From JAZNOL01 sp045580815 (GTDB taxonomy: Bacteria; Bacillota; Clostridia; RUG12999): a stretch of 8,442 bases of DNA. The translations under genes were made by a program, and so were the position numbers. The notes beneath the pieces are model-generated. The model was not told the DNA's origin. It ran no database searches and saw only the letters and a list, made by a program, of their open reading frames with translations. Location: assembly GCA_045580815.1 (NCBI GenBank), contig JAZNOL010000071.1, positions 1-8,442 on the forward strand, in the 5' to 3' direction. Below, in pieces: positions 1-5,459 of the stretch; position 1 is the stretch's first letter; each line of letters starts with the position of its first letter.

Positions 1-140
1 CCGTTAAATCTTATAATAAGCCTGCCGTCAATATTGCGCCACATTCTGGGAATAGCATATACTCCCCATTTTTTTGTTGCTTCGTTTACAGGTGGAGAAA
101 AAACAAGCTTTTCTTCTCCCATAACTATTTTTACTGACAT
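1..140 (-). CDS. N-terminal fragment of a possible sialidase/BNR-repeat-like protein (runs off left edge)
   Basis: Only the first 46 codons are inside the window; the gene continues beyond base 1. Reading leftward from the ATG at 138-140, the frame is open to the edge and is preceded by a good ribosome binding site (AGAGGTGG about 7 bases upstream), so a real start is likely. The visible peptide contains a WGVYAIPRMWR segment followed by IDGRLIIRFNG. This type of start, with a Trp/Arg-rich strand and then a DGRL strand, resembles the first blade of sialidase-like beta-propeller proteins, but that is recognition from memory of a short stretch and is weak. No signal peptide is visible, so if it is a glycosidase it would be cytoplasmic. 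It lies 70 bases downstream of rsmA on the same strand, with no clear terminator between them, so it could be co-transcribed with rsmA and the SGNH hydrolase. Confidence 0.5.
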   Translation of the reverse strand, partial: MSVKIVMGEEKLVFSPPVNEATKKWGVYAIPRMWRNIDGRLIIRFN

Positions 141-210
141 ATAATCCACCTCTTTATATTGGTTGTGCAAAAACTTTTAATCTGTGCTACCGCTAAAATC
201 GGCATTGTTT

Positions 211-1071
211 TCAAATTTTTTCATACAAAATATCCGACAAATCGGCAAATTCGGCAAGGGAGAGTGTTTCACCGCGAAGAAGCGGGTTTTTCTCCATTTT
301 TTCAAGTGCGTCTGTTACATCCTCACGGGAAAGTCCAAGCCCTGCGTTTGAAATTCCATTGGCAAGGGTTTTCCGTCTTTGCGCAAAGGAGGCTTTAATT
401 ATTTTAAACATAAAATCGACGTTTTTCGGGTTAACCGGCGGATTTTCAAGCATTTCAAGATGAATAACCGCAGACGACACTTTCGGCGGCGGCATAAACG
501 CACCCGGCGGCACAATTTTTATAATATCCGCTTTTGTGTGATACTGGGTTAAAAGAGACAGCATACCGAAATCCTTTTTACCCGGCGATGCCGCCATGCG
601 CTCGGCAACCTCTTTCTGAACAAGTATGGTTATTGACGAAAAAAATTTTTTATATTCAAAAAGCCGCACCAGCACCGGCGTTGTGATATAATAAGGCAGA
701 TTTGCCACAACACGTGCTTTTTTGCCGCCGAAATATTTTTCCGCAGTTTCATCAAGGTCGAGTTTCATAAAATCGTCGTTTATAACGGTTATGTTGTCGT
801 AATCCGCAAGGGTAAACCTGAGCAGTTCCATAAGCGAAGTGTCAATTTCAATGCTGACAACGTTGCCGGCATTTTCTGCAAGAGCAGAGGTTAAAACGCC
901 GATGCCGGGACCGATTTCAAAAGCAGTTTCGTCTTTGTTTAATCCGCTGGCAAGCACCGAGGCTTCTATAACAGAATCATCGGTTAAAAAGTTTTGTCCA
1001 AGAGATTTGGCAAATTTTTTGCCGAATTTCTGCATTACGTGTTTTATTACTGAAGGATCGGTTAAATTCAT
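211..1071 (-). CDS. rsmA: 16S rRNA (adenine(1518)-N6/adenine(1519)-N6)-dimethyltransferase RsmA (KsgA)
   Basis: This enzyme uses S-adenosylmethionine to dimethylate two adjacent adenines in the 3'-terminal hairpin of 16S rRNA, a late step of small-subunit assembly in the cytoplasm. The 286-residue length is typical of the family. Visible motifs are LGQNFL (residues 24-29), the SAM-binding loop EIGPGIGVLT (52-61), the acidic ribose-binding residue E75 in SIEID, NDDF (98-101), the catalytic motif NLPYYI (124-129), and the C-terminal ASFAQRRKTL segment (227-236). The start follows an AAGGA site about 7 bases upstream and lies 18 bases after the SGNH hydrolase stop, so the two genes are probably one transcript from the promoter at 1794-1822. 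In many Firmicutes rsmA sits next to rnmV (RNase M5); that neighbour is absent here. Nothing looks broken. Confidence 0.97.
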   Translation of the reverse strand: MNLTDPSVIKHVMQKFGKKFAKSLGQNFLTDDSVIEASVLASGLNKDETAFEIGPGIGVLTSALAENAGNVVSIEIDTSLMELLRFTLADYDNITVINDDFMKLDLDETAEKYFGGKKARVVANLPYYITTPVLVRLFEYKKFFSSITILVQKEVAERMAASPGKKDFGMLSLLTQYHTKADIIKIVPPGAFMPPPKVSSAVIHLEMLENPPVNPKNVDFMFKIIKASFAQRRKTLANGISNAGLGLSREDVTDALEKMEKNPLLRGETLSLAEFADLSDILYEKI

Positions 1072-1089
1072 ATTAATTTTCCTTTTTTA

Positions 1090-1761
1090 TTATATTTTTT
1101 CTAAAATTGCATCGGCAATGGCTTTCATGCCCTCATCACCCGGGTGCATTGCAACGCCCTCATGCTCAAACAGCCCAATTGCCATGTTTTTCTTATCCTC
1201 GCCAAGCACACCAAGTTCGGCAAGACCATAGCCGCATTCCTGTGCCGTCTGACGAATCTGCTCGTCAAGAGGATGTATCCAGAAGCTTGTTGTTACAACA
1301 ATTTTTGCTTTTCCCGTTATATTGAAATATTCAATCATATTTTTGTATTCACGAAGAAAAACCTCGCGGTCGAATTCTATGTGATTGCAGTTTTCAATAA
1401 CACGGATAACAATAATATCAGCGGCAAAATCACGTCCGATTTTGAAAGGTTCAAGGCTGGAAAGTCCCTGGGGATAATGTCTTTCCCATTCGGCGCACTG
1501 GCATATGCAGGCTGATGCGTCGGGATGTGTTTCTCTGATTTTTGCCATAACAAGGTGAACGTAATCCTTTTCCTTTGCACTTGCCGCCATACCCCAGTCG
1601 GTATGCCAGCCGATATCCTCCTTAACGCCGTGGCGTGTTATGGAGTTGCCGATAAACAGCACACGAAGTCCCTTTGTGCCGTCGGGCGCATCAAAGGTTA
1701 TAACGTCATTTTCCGGCAACTGGTTTGCCGAAGATACAGTATTTTTATCAATCTGGTTCAT
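1090..1761 (-). CDS. SGNH/GDSL-family hydrolase (probable cytoplasmic esterase)
   Basis: A 223-residue protein of the SGNH hydrolase fold, which cleaves esters (acyl or acetyl groups on lipids or sugars) with a catalytic serine. After a polar leader of about 30 residues comes a beta strand and block I, VLFIGNSITRHG, with the nucleophile Ser40. Near the C-terminus HEGVAMHPGDEGM holds the catalytic His206; the position usually occupied by Asp appears to be taken by a Glu (E201 or nearby). The middle oxyanion block is RVIENCN (120-126) rather than the classic GxND, as in some carbohydrate-esterase-like members. No signal peptide or membrane segment is seen, which points to an intracellular substrate. 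The ATG at 1759-1761 is supported by GGGAGGT (1769-1775) seven bases upstream. It is the first gene of a leftward unit with rsmA. The substrate is unknown; a sugar O-acetyl group is a plausible guess. Confidence 0.85.
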   Translation of the reverse strand: MNQIDKNTVSSANQLPENDVITFDAPDGTKGLRVLFIGNSITRHGVKEDIGWHTDWGMAASAKEKDYVHLVMAKIRETHPDASACICQCAEWERHYPQGLSSLEPFKIGRDFAADIIVIRVIENCNHIEFDREVFLREYKNMIEYFNITGKAKIVVTTSFWIHPLDEQIRQTAQECGYGLAELGVLGEDKKNMAIGLFEHEGVAMHPGDEGMKAIADAILEKI

Positions 1762-1793
1762 ATTATAAACCTCCCAAGTTTTAATATATGTTT

Positions 1794-1822
1794 ATTATAT
1801 ACCCACAGGCAAAAAAAGTCAA
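1794..1822 (-). promoter_or_regulatory. Sigma-70-type promoter for the SGNH hydrolase-rsmA unit
   Basis: On the minus strand there is TTGACT (1817-1822) and a perfect TATAAT (1794-1799) separated by 17 bases, which is a near-consensus housekeeping promoter. It lies 32 bases upstream of the SGNH hydrolase start, with that gene's GGGAGGT ribosome site between. A run of seven T follows the TTGAC of the -35. Confidence 0.8.
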
Positions 1823-1859
1823 TAAAATTTACGGTTTTTATATATAAATAATCGTAACT

Positions 1860-1887
1860 CAATTTTGAGGCAACCATACCAATTTTG
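1860..1887. repeat. Direct repeat CAATTTTG x2, 20-base spacing, between divergent promoters
   Basis: CAATTTTG occurs at 1860-1867 and again at 1880-1887, exactly 20 bases apart (about two helical turns). The first copy lies within a short inverted repeat, CTCAA-TT-TTGAG (1858-1869). The position between two outward-facing promoters would suit a shared operator, but the repeat is short and AT-rich and could be chance. Confidence 0.25.
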
Positions 1888-1940
1888 TGAAAGCGATATT
1901 CTGTAATTGCCTGTATAATTTCGGTATATTAAAAAATGTG

Positions 1941-1968
1941 TTGACTTTTTTTGTAATCGGTGTATAAT
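1941..1968 (+). promoter_or_regulatory. Sigma-70-type promoter for the GNAT-DJ-1-CPBP operon
   Basis: TTGACT (1941-1946) and TATAAT (1963-1968) are separated by 16 bases and lie 47 bases upstream of the GNAT start. The first 13 bases from the -35 (TTGAC, seven T, G) and the TATAATAAA around the -10 are identical to the oppositely oriented promoter at 1794-1822. Confidence 0.8.
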
Positions 1969-2015
1969 AAAAGTATAACATCTTGTTAAAATCGCATTTA
2001 CGAAAGGCGTCAAAT

Positions 2016-2966
2016 ATGAAAATTTCTCTTGCAGACAGCACATTCAAACCTCAGGTAAAACAACTGTGGCACGATTGTTTTGGCGATGACGACCCGTATC
2101 TCTCATGGTATTTTGATAATATATATAAAGACGAAAATACCGTGGTTGCACATGAAAACGGGCGGCTTTTGGGAGCAACCCAGCTAAGACCGCACAAAAT
2201 TGTTATAGGCGGAAAAATCTATAATTGCAGTTATGTATGCGGTGTGAGCACGCAGCCGGACGTGCGCGGCAGAAAAATAGGTTCTGCTATTATGGAAAAA
2301 ACCGCGGAAATTGCCAAATCACGCGGCGGTGAGTTTAATGTGCTTGTGCCGATAATTGACGGGTTTTACGAAAAAAACGGATATGCACGATGCTTTGAGC
2401 GTACAGAATATTTTTTTGATATAAACAAGACTCTGCGGTATTTAGAGCACGGCAAAAGCAAATTTGCAGATTGCACCGATGAGAAGCGGCTGCTTGAAAT
2501 TTATGAGGAATTTTGCTTAGGTTACGATTGTTATATGTTGCGTGACAACAATTATTTCAGGCAACTTACAGATCAGTATAATGCTTGCGGCGGCGGATGT
2601 GTTATGTTTGAATCCGGCGGATATATGTTGTTTTATGCCGAAAAAGGCGAACTGCGTATTGAAGAAGCCATTGCATTAAACAAGAATGCCGCCGAGGATA
2701 TATTGGCAAAAATTCCTGTTATCGGCAAAAACTGCGAAAAGGTCATACTGCGATGTGGTGAAAAGGACGTTTTTTCCGTAATTTTAAATACTCTTGACGT
2801 AAAATGCCATAAAACGCACAACGTGAGTGTTCAGCCATTTTACATGACGGAAAATGAGCTTCTTGTAAAATGCGGAAAAATTGATATGCGCCTTGCAAAG
2901 CTTTTGAATTTGAATACAGACGGAGTTAATAATTACAGCAAAAGTTTTGTTAATATATTACTTTAA
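2016..2966 (+). CDS. GNAT-family N-acetyltransferase with a long uncharacterised C-terminal half
   Basis: A 316-residue protein predicted to transfer an acetyl group from acetyl-CoA to an amine. The GNAT core is in the first half: a strand pair with NGRLLGATQLR (48-58), the acetyl-CoA loop VSTQPDVRGRKIGSAIM (77-93, with the R-x-x-G-x-G/A-type signature around R84-S90), and the FYEKNGYA segment (117-124) typical of the fold. The remaining 180 residues probably form a second, degenerate GNAT-like domain as in two-domain GNAT proteins; I see no further motif. The frame extends upstream to a TTG at 1983, but the ATG at 2016 is preferred because AAAGG (2003-2007) sits 8 bases before it and the conserved-looking protein begins there. 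It is the first gene of a three-gene operon, 16 bases ahead of the DJ-1 gene. The acceptor substrate is unknown. Confidence 0.88.
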   Translation: MKISLADSTFKPQVKQLWHDCFGDDDPYLSWYFDNIYKDENTVVAHENGRLLGATQLRPHKIVIGGKIYNCSYVCGVSTQPDVRGRKIGSAIMEKTAEIAKSRGGEFNVLVPIIDGFYEKNGYARCFERTEYFFDINKTLRYLEHGKSKFADCTDEKRLLEIYEEFCLGYDCYMLRDNNYFRQLTDQYNACGGGCVMFESGGYMLFYAEKGELRIEEAIALNKNAAEDILAKIPVIGKNCEKVILRCGEKDVFSVILNTLDVKCHKTHNVSVQPFYMTENELLVKCGKIDMRLAKLLNLNTDGVNNYSKSFVNILL

Positions 2967-2982
2967 ATAAGGAGAATAAAAA

Positions 2983-3525
2983 ATGGTATATTTATTTTTA
3001 GCAGACGGATTTGAAGAAATGGAAGCAATTGCGCCCATTGACGTTTTGCGTCGTGGCGGAGTTGAAATTGTGACAGTATCAATAACCGACAGCCTTGCGG
3101 TTACAGGTTCTCACGGTATAACCATAAACGCCGATATTATAGCAAAAAATCTTGATTTAGATGCGGCAGATGGTGTGATTTTGCCGGGCGGAATTCCAGG
3201 AACGCCTAATTTAAAAGCATCTGAATACGTGAAAAATACTCTTGAAAAGGTAAACGCCAAAGGCGGGCTTGTTGCCGCTATTTGTGCCGCACCATCGGTG
3301 CTTGGTGCGTTTGGATATTTAAAAGGTAAGCGTGCAACATGCTTTCCCGGATTTGAGGGCGAGCTTGAGGGTGCACAGTATGTGAAGGAATTTGCTGTTA
3401 CAGACGGTAATGTTGTAACAGGCTGCGGTGCAGGCGGTGCATACCAGTTTGCGTTTGAGCTTTTAAAATATTTTAAAGGTAAAGATGCCGCAGATGCTTT
3501 GAAAAAAGGAATGCTTTATGAATAA
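2983..3525 (+). CDS. DJ-1/PfpI-family protein (DJ-1/YajL type)
   Basis: A 180-residue cytoplasmic protein of the DJ-1/ThiJ/PfpI superfamily. The family length and all key elements are present: FEEMEAIAPIDVLRRGG (10-26) with E14 in the position of the glutamate that tunes the nucleophile, the ILPGGIPGT loop (66-74), and the nucleophile elbow AAICAAPSVLG with Cys101. The C-terminal GCGAGGAYQFAFELL segment matches the end of DJ-1/YajL proteins. Characterised relatives have been linked to oxidative stress, chaperone or glyoxalase activity on methylglyoxal; which one applies cannot be decided here. Translation starts after AAGGAG (2969-2974), 8 bases before the ATG. The stop overlaps the next gene by 8 bases, so the two are probably translationally coupled. 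Confidence 0.93.
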   Translation: MVYLFLADGFEEMEAIAPIDVLRRGGVEIVTVSITDSLAVTGSHGITINADIIAKNLDLDAADGVILPGGIPGTPNLKASEYVKNTLEKVNAKGGLVAAICAAPSVLGAFGYLKGKRATCFPGFEGELEGAQYVKEFAVTDGNVVTGCGAGGAYQFAFELLKYFKGKDAADALKKGMLYE

Positions 3526-4411
3526 TACAGGGGTTTGCGGACTTTTTGTAATTGTTTATTATTTGCTTTCTGTGGTGACGATATATTTTACCGCCACCGT
3601 AAGCGGCAATTTTAACATAAATGTCAGCACGCCGGATTTTCGTGCAATTTCAAGCTGTATTGCCTCTTTTGTATCGGGAACAGTGGGTGTTTTGATTTAT
3701 TTCGCTTCCGGCAGGTTCAAGAGCTACCGGCAAACCTGTTTTCAAAAGCCCAAACCGACGGCTCTTTTTGCACTTGTTCCGATAAGCCTTGTAATCTGGC
3801 TTTGCGGAATGTTTGTCAACGTGCTTATAAACAAATATGCATACAGCTTTTTTGATATAACACCCATTTCACAGCTGCCAACGCCCTCGTCACCTCAAAT
3901 TTATGCTGTTAATTTTTTAAATGTGTGCATTATAGCACCAATAATGGAAGAGCTGCTTTTTCGCGGTGCTCTGATTGACAACGCAAAGGGTTACGGTGTA
4001 TCGTTTGCAGTTGTAATATCTTCGGTTATGTTTGCTTTTGCGCATGGTAGTATAACGGTTTTTGGGCTTCCGCTTGTAATGGGAATTGTTTCGGCAATGG
4101 TGCTTGCAAAAACCGGATGTGTTTTTTATTGTATATTTATCCATGCCATATGTAACGGCACATCGTTTATCATGTCGTGCCTGCCGCAAACGGAGAGTGT
4201 TTATCTTATAGAAAATCTGCTTGTGCTTGTTGGTGGCGGTGTTATAACCGGCATGGCAATTATTTTAAATTGTAAAAGAATTATAAAATTTTTTAAAAAT
4301 GCTATAGTACAATCGGGAAAATATTTTTGTTCCGGTACTGAGGTTATTGCTCTTGTTGCGATAGTGCTTTATTACATATACAGCAACTACTCTTTGCATT
4401 TTATGGATTAG
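3518..4411 (+). CDS. CPBP-family intramembrane metalloprotease (CAAX/Abi type)
   Basis: A 297-residue polytopic membrane protein. Hydrophobic segments lie at about 6-28, 46-64, 82-104, 130-143, 160-177, 181-197, 200-218, 229-250 and 274-292. The three CPBP signatures are complete: EELLFR (E144, E145, R149), F-x-x-x-H (F172-H176 in FAFAH) and H-x-x-x-N (H209-N213 in HAICN), so an active glutamate/histidine-type membrane protease is expected. Bacterial members are linked to CAAX-like processing, bacteriocin self-immunity or peptide handling; no bacteriocin gene is visible here. The ATG at 3518 lies inside the end of the DJ-1 gene (8-base overlap) with AAAGGA upstream, supporting coupled translation. 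The last part after residue 255 adds a short cytoplasmic loop and one extra membrane segment. The gene ends 8 bases before a palindromic element. Confidence 0.92.
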   Translation: MNNTGVCGLFVIVYYLLSVVTIYFTATVSGNFNINVSTPDFRAISSCIASFVSGTVGVLIYFASGRFKSYRQTCFQKPKPTALFALVPISLVIWLCGMFVNVLINKYAYSFFDITPISQLPTPSSPQIYAVNFLNVCIIAPIMEELLFRGALIDNAKGYGVSFAVVISSVMFAFAHGSITVFGLPLVMGIVSAMVLAKTGCVFYCIFIHAICNGTSFIMSCLPQTESVYLIENLLVLVGGGVITGMAIILNCKRIIKFFKNAIVQSGKYFCSGTEVIALVAIVLYYIYSNYSLHFMD

Positions 4412-4419
4412 CTCAACAT

Positions 4420-4534
4420 GGGGTGTCTCCTTAAACATGATTTTTTGCAAAAATATTACTTGTTTCGGGGCGATGTAATCATCGCCCCCTATGCTTTAAT
4501 ATTAATGCATATAACTTGTTTATTGAGACAGCCC
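4420..4534. mobile_element. 115-bp nested palindromic element (MITE-like)
   Basis: The left arm 4420-4458 and right arm 4497-4534 are inverted copies that match at about 30 of 38 positions, counted by hand with one gap. The outer ends read GGGGTGTCTC (left) and, on the other strand, GGGCTGTCTC (right). At the centre is a perfect 9-bp hairpin, GGGGCGATG-TAAT-CATCGCCCC (4467-4488), whose midpoint coincides with that of the arms. A 2-base AT lies just outside each end, which could be a target duplication or chance. There is no ORF inside. The form fits a non-autonomous miniature inverted-repeat element; from memory, GGGCTGTCTC-like ends occur on some insertion sequences, but I could not check this. 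It starts 8 bases after the CPBP stop, so in RNA it would form a long hairpin that may protect or end that transcript, though no T tract follows. Confidence 0.65.
4467..4488. repeat. Central GC-rich hairpin of the palindromic element
   Basis: A perfect 9-bp inverted repeat with a 4-base loop, strongly GC-rich in otherwise AT-rich DNA. It resembles in style the hairpins at 8329-8349 and 8377-8398. An 8-base ACTTGTTT occurs as a direct repeat on both sides (4458-4465 and 4514-4521). No T tract follows, so it is not a typical intrinsic terminator. Confidence 0.7.
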
Positions 4535-4612
4535 ATTTTTGCGTTATATGGATTGATTGCTTGAAAAAAGCGAAATATTTATGCAAATTTTACTGAAAAT
4601 TTCAAAAAAATA

Positions 4613-4641
4613 TAGACATTTTAAAAATAATAGTGTATAAT
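4613..4641 (+). promoter_or_regulatory. Promoter for the hydrolase-Mur ligase-Ddl operon
   Basis: TAGACA (4613-4618) and TATAAT (4636-4641) are separated by 17 bases and lie 32 bases upstream of the GTG start. Eight bases before the -35 is an 11-base inverted repeat, TGAAA-A-TTTCA (4594-4604), which could bind a regulator or be chance in AT-rich DNA. Confidence 0.65.
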
Positions 4642-4673
4642 ATAAAATAGGATAATTATGGAGGCGTGACGCA

Positions 4674-5441
4674 GTGATTGTAAATATTGACGGAACAGAC
4701 ATAAACTACGAAGTATCCGGCGAGGGCGCAGACGTGCTTGTGCTTCACGGCTGGGGTGCGAACATACCGGCAGTTACGCCGATTATAAACTCACTTCTTG
4801 GGAAAATGCGTGTGTGGGCAATAGATTTTCCGGGCTTTGGCAAAAGTGCAATGCCGCCCGAAAACTGGGATGTTTACAGCTATGCAGACTTGGTTAAAAA
4901 GTTTGCAGACAAAATGGAAATTAAAAATCCTGTTTTAATCGGTCATTCTTTCGGCGGCAGGGTATGTATAATTCTTGCCGGCAAAAAAATGATGGATATA
5001 AACAAAATTGTCCTTGTTGATGCCGCCGGTGTCAAACCTAAACGCGGCGTGGGATATTATATAAAAGTTTATACCTATAAAGCGGCAAAAAAGGTTGCGG
5101 CGTTTATGGGCAAATTTTCAAAAGAAACCGAAGAAAACATCAAATCCCTGTTCGGCTCAAGCGACTACAAAAACGCCAATCCCGTCATGAGAAACATCAT
5201 GGTGCGTGTAGTTAACGAGGATTTGCAGTACCTTCTGCCACAGATTGACAAATCAACGCTTCTTATTTACGGCTCGGACGATGATGCAACCCCTGTGTCG
5301 GATGCAAAAATTATGGAAAAGCTTATCCCCGACAGCGGTCTTGTGGTGCTTGAGGGTGCGGGGCATTTCTCGTATATAGACAAAGCACCGCAGTTTGGTG
5401 CAGTGCTTCGCAAATTTTTAGAAAATGACATGAAAAATTAA
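4674..5441 (+). CDS. Alpha/beta-fold hydrolase
   Basis: A 255-residue alpha/beta hydrolase with a complete catalytic set: oxyanion-hole HGWG (25-28), nucleophile elbow GHSFGG with Ser92, probable acid Asp203 in YGSDDDATP, and His231 in GAGHFSYID. The lid region (about 120-190) is Lys-rich and helical. There is no signal peptide, so it is cytoplasmic; the closest general type is the small-molecule ester/MhpC-like hydrolases, and the substrate is not predictable. The start is GTG at 4674, supported by GGAGG (4660-4664) 9 bases upstream and the strand MIVNIDGTDINYEVSG typical of the family's beginning. It is the first gene of an operon, 17 bases before the membrane Mur ligase gene, so a role linked to that ligase (for example hydrolysing an acyl or peptide-ester intermediate) is possible but is only inferred from position. 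Confidence 0.9.
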   Translation: MIVNIDGTDINYEVSGEGADVLVLHGWGANIPAVTPIINSLLGKMRVWAIDFPGFGKSAMPPENWDVYSYADLVKKFADKMEIKNPVLIGHSFGGRVCIILAGKKMMDINKIVLVDAAGVKPKRGVGYYIKVYTYKAAKKVAAFMGKFSKETEENIKSLFGSSDYKNANPVMRNIMVRVVNEDLQYLLPQIDKSTLLIYGSDDDATPVSDAKIMEKLIPDSGLVVLEGAGHFSYIDKAPQFGAVLRKFLENDMKN

Positions 5442-5446
5442 TTGGT

Positions 5447-5459
5447 TGAGGTGACCTCA
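5447..5459 (+). promoter_or_regulatory. Ribosome binding site within a perfect palindrome at the Mur ligase start
   Basis: TGAGGT-G-ACCTCA is a perfect 13-base inverted repeat that contains the GAGG ribosome site and ends on the A of the ATG. In RNA it could form a 5-bp hairpin with a TGA loop that hides the site until ribosomes arrive from the hydrolase gene. The regulatory effect is inference. Confidence 0.4.

Noticed and set aside
141..210. Terminator or separate promoter between rsmA and the truncated left gene
   Set aside because: Only a weak CCG/CGG pairing with a small stem and no clear -35/-10 pair could be found.
839..1515. Plus-strand open frames opposite rsmA and the SGNH hydrolase gene
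   Set aside because: They are shadows of two well-supported minus-strand genes and show no family features.
1914..1919. Extra TATAAT in the divergent region
   Set aside because: No acceptable -35 lies 16-18 bases upstream; the promoter at 1941-1968 is far better.
1983..2015. TTG-initiated upstream extension of the GNAT gene (11 extra residues)
   Set aside because: No ribosome site precedes the TTG, it lies only 15 bases after the -10, and AAAGG stands 8 bases before the ATG at 2016.
1819..2047. Two minus-strand open frames of 62 and 74 codons across the divergent promoter region
   Set aside because: They cross two strong promoters and the start of the GNAT gene, and the translations show no motif or plausible ribosome site.
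4467..4488. Hairpin read as an intrinsic terminator of the CPBP operon
   Set aside because: No T tract follows the stem on either strand, so it is reported as a repeat instead.
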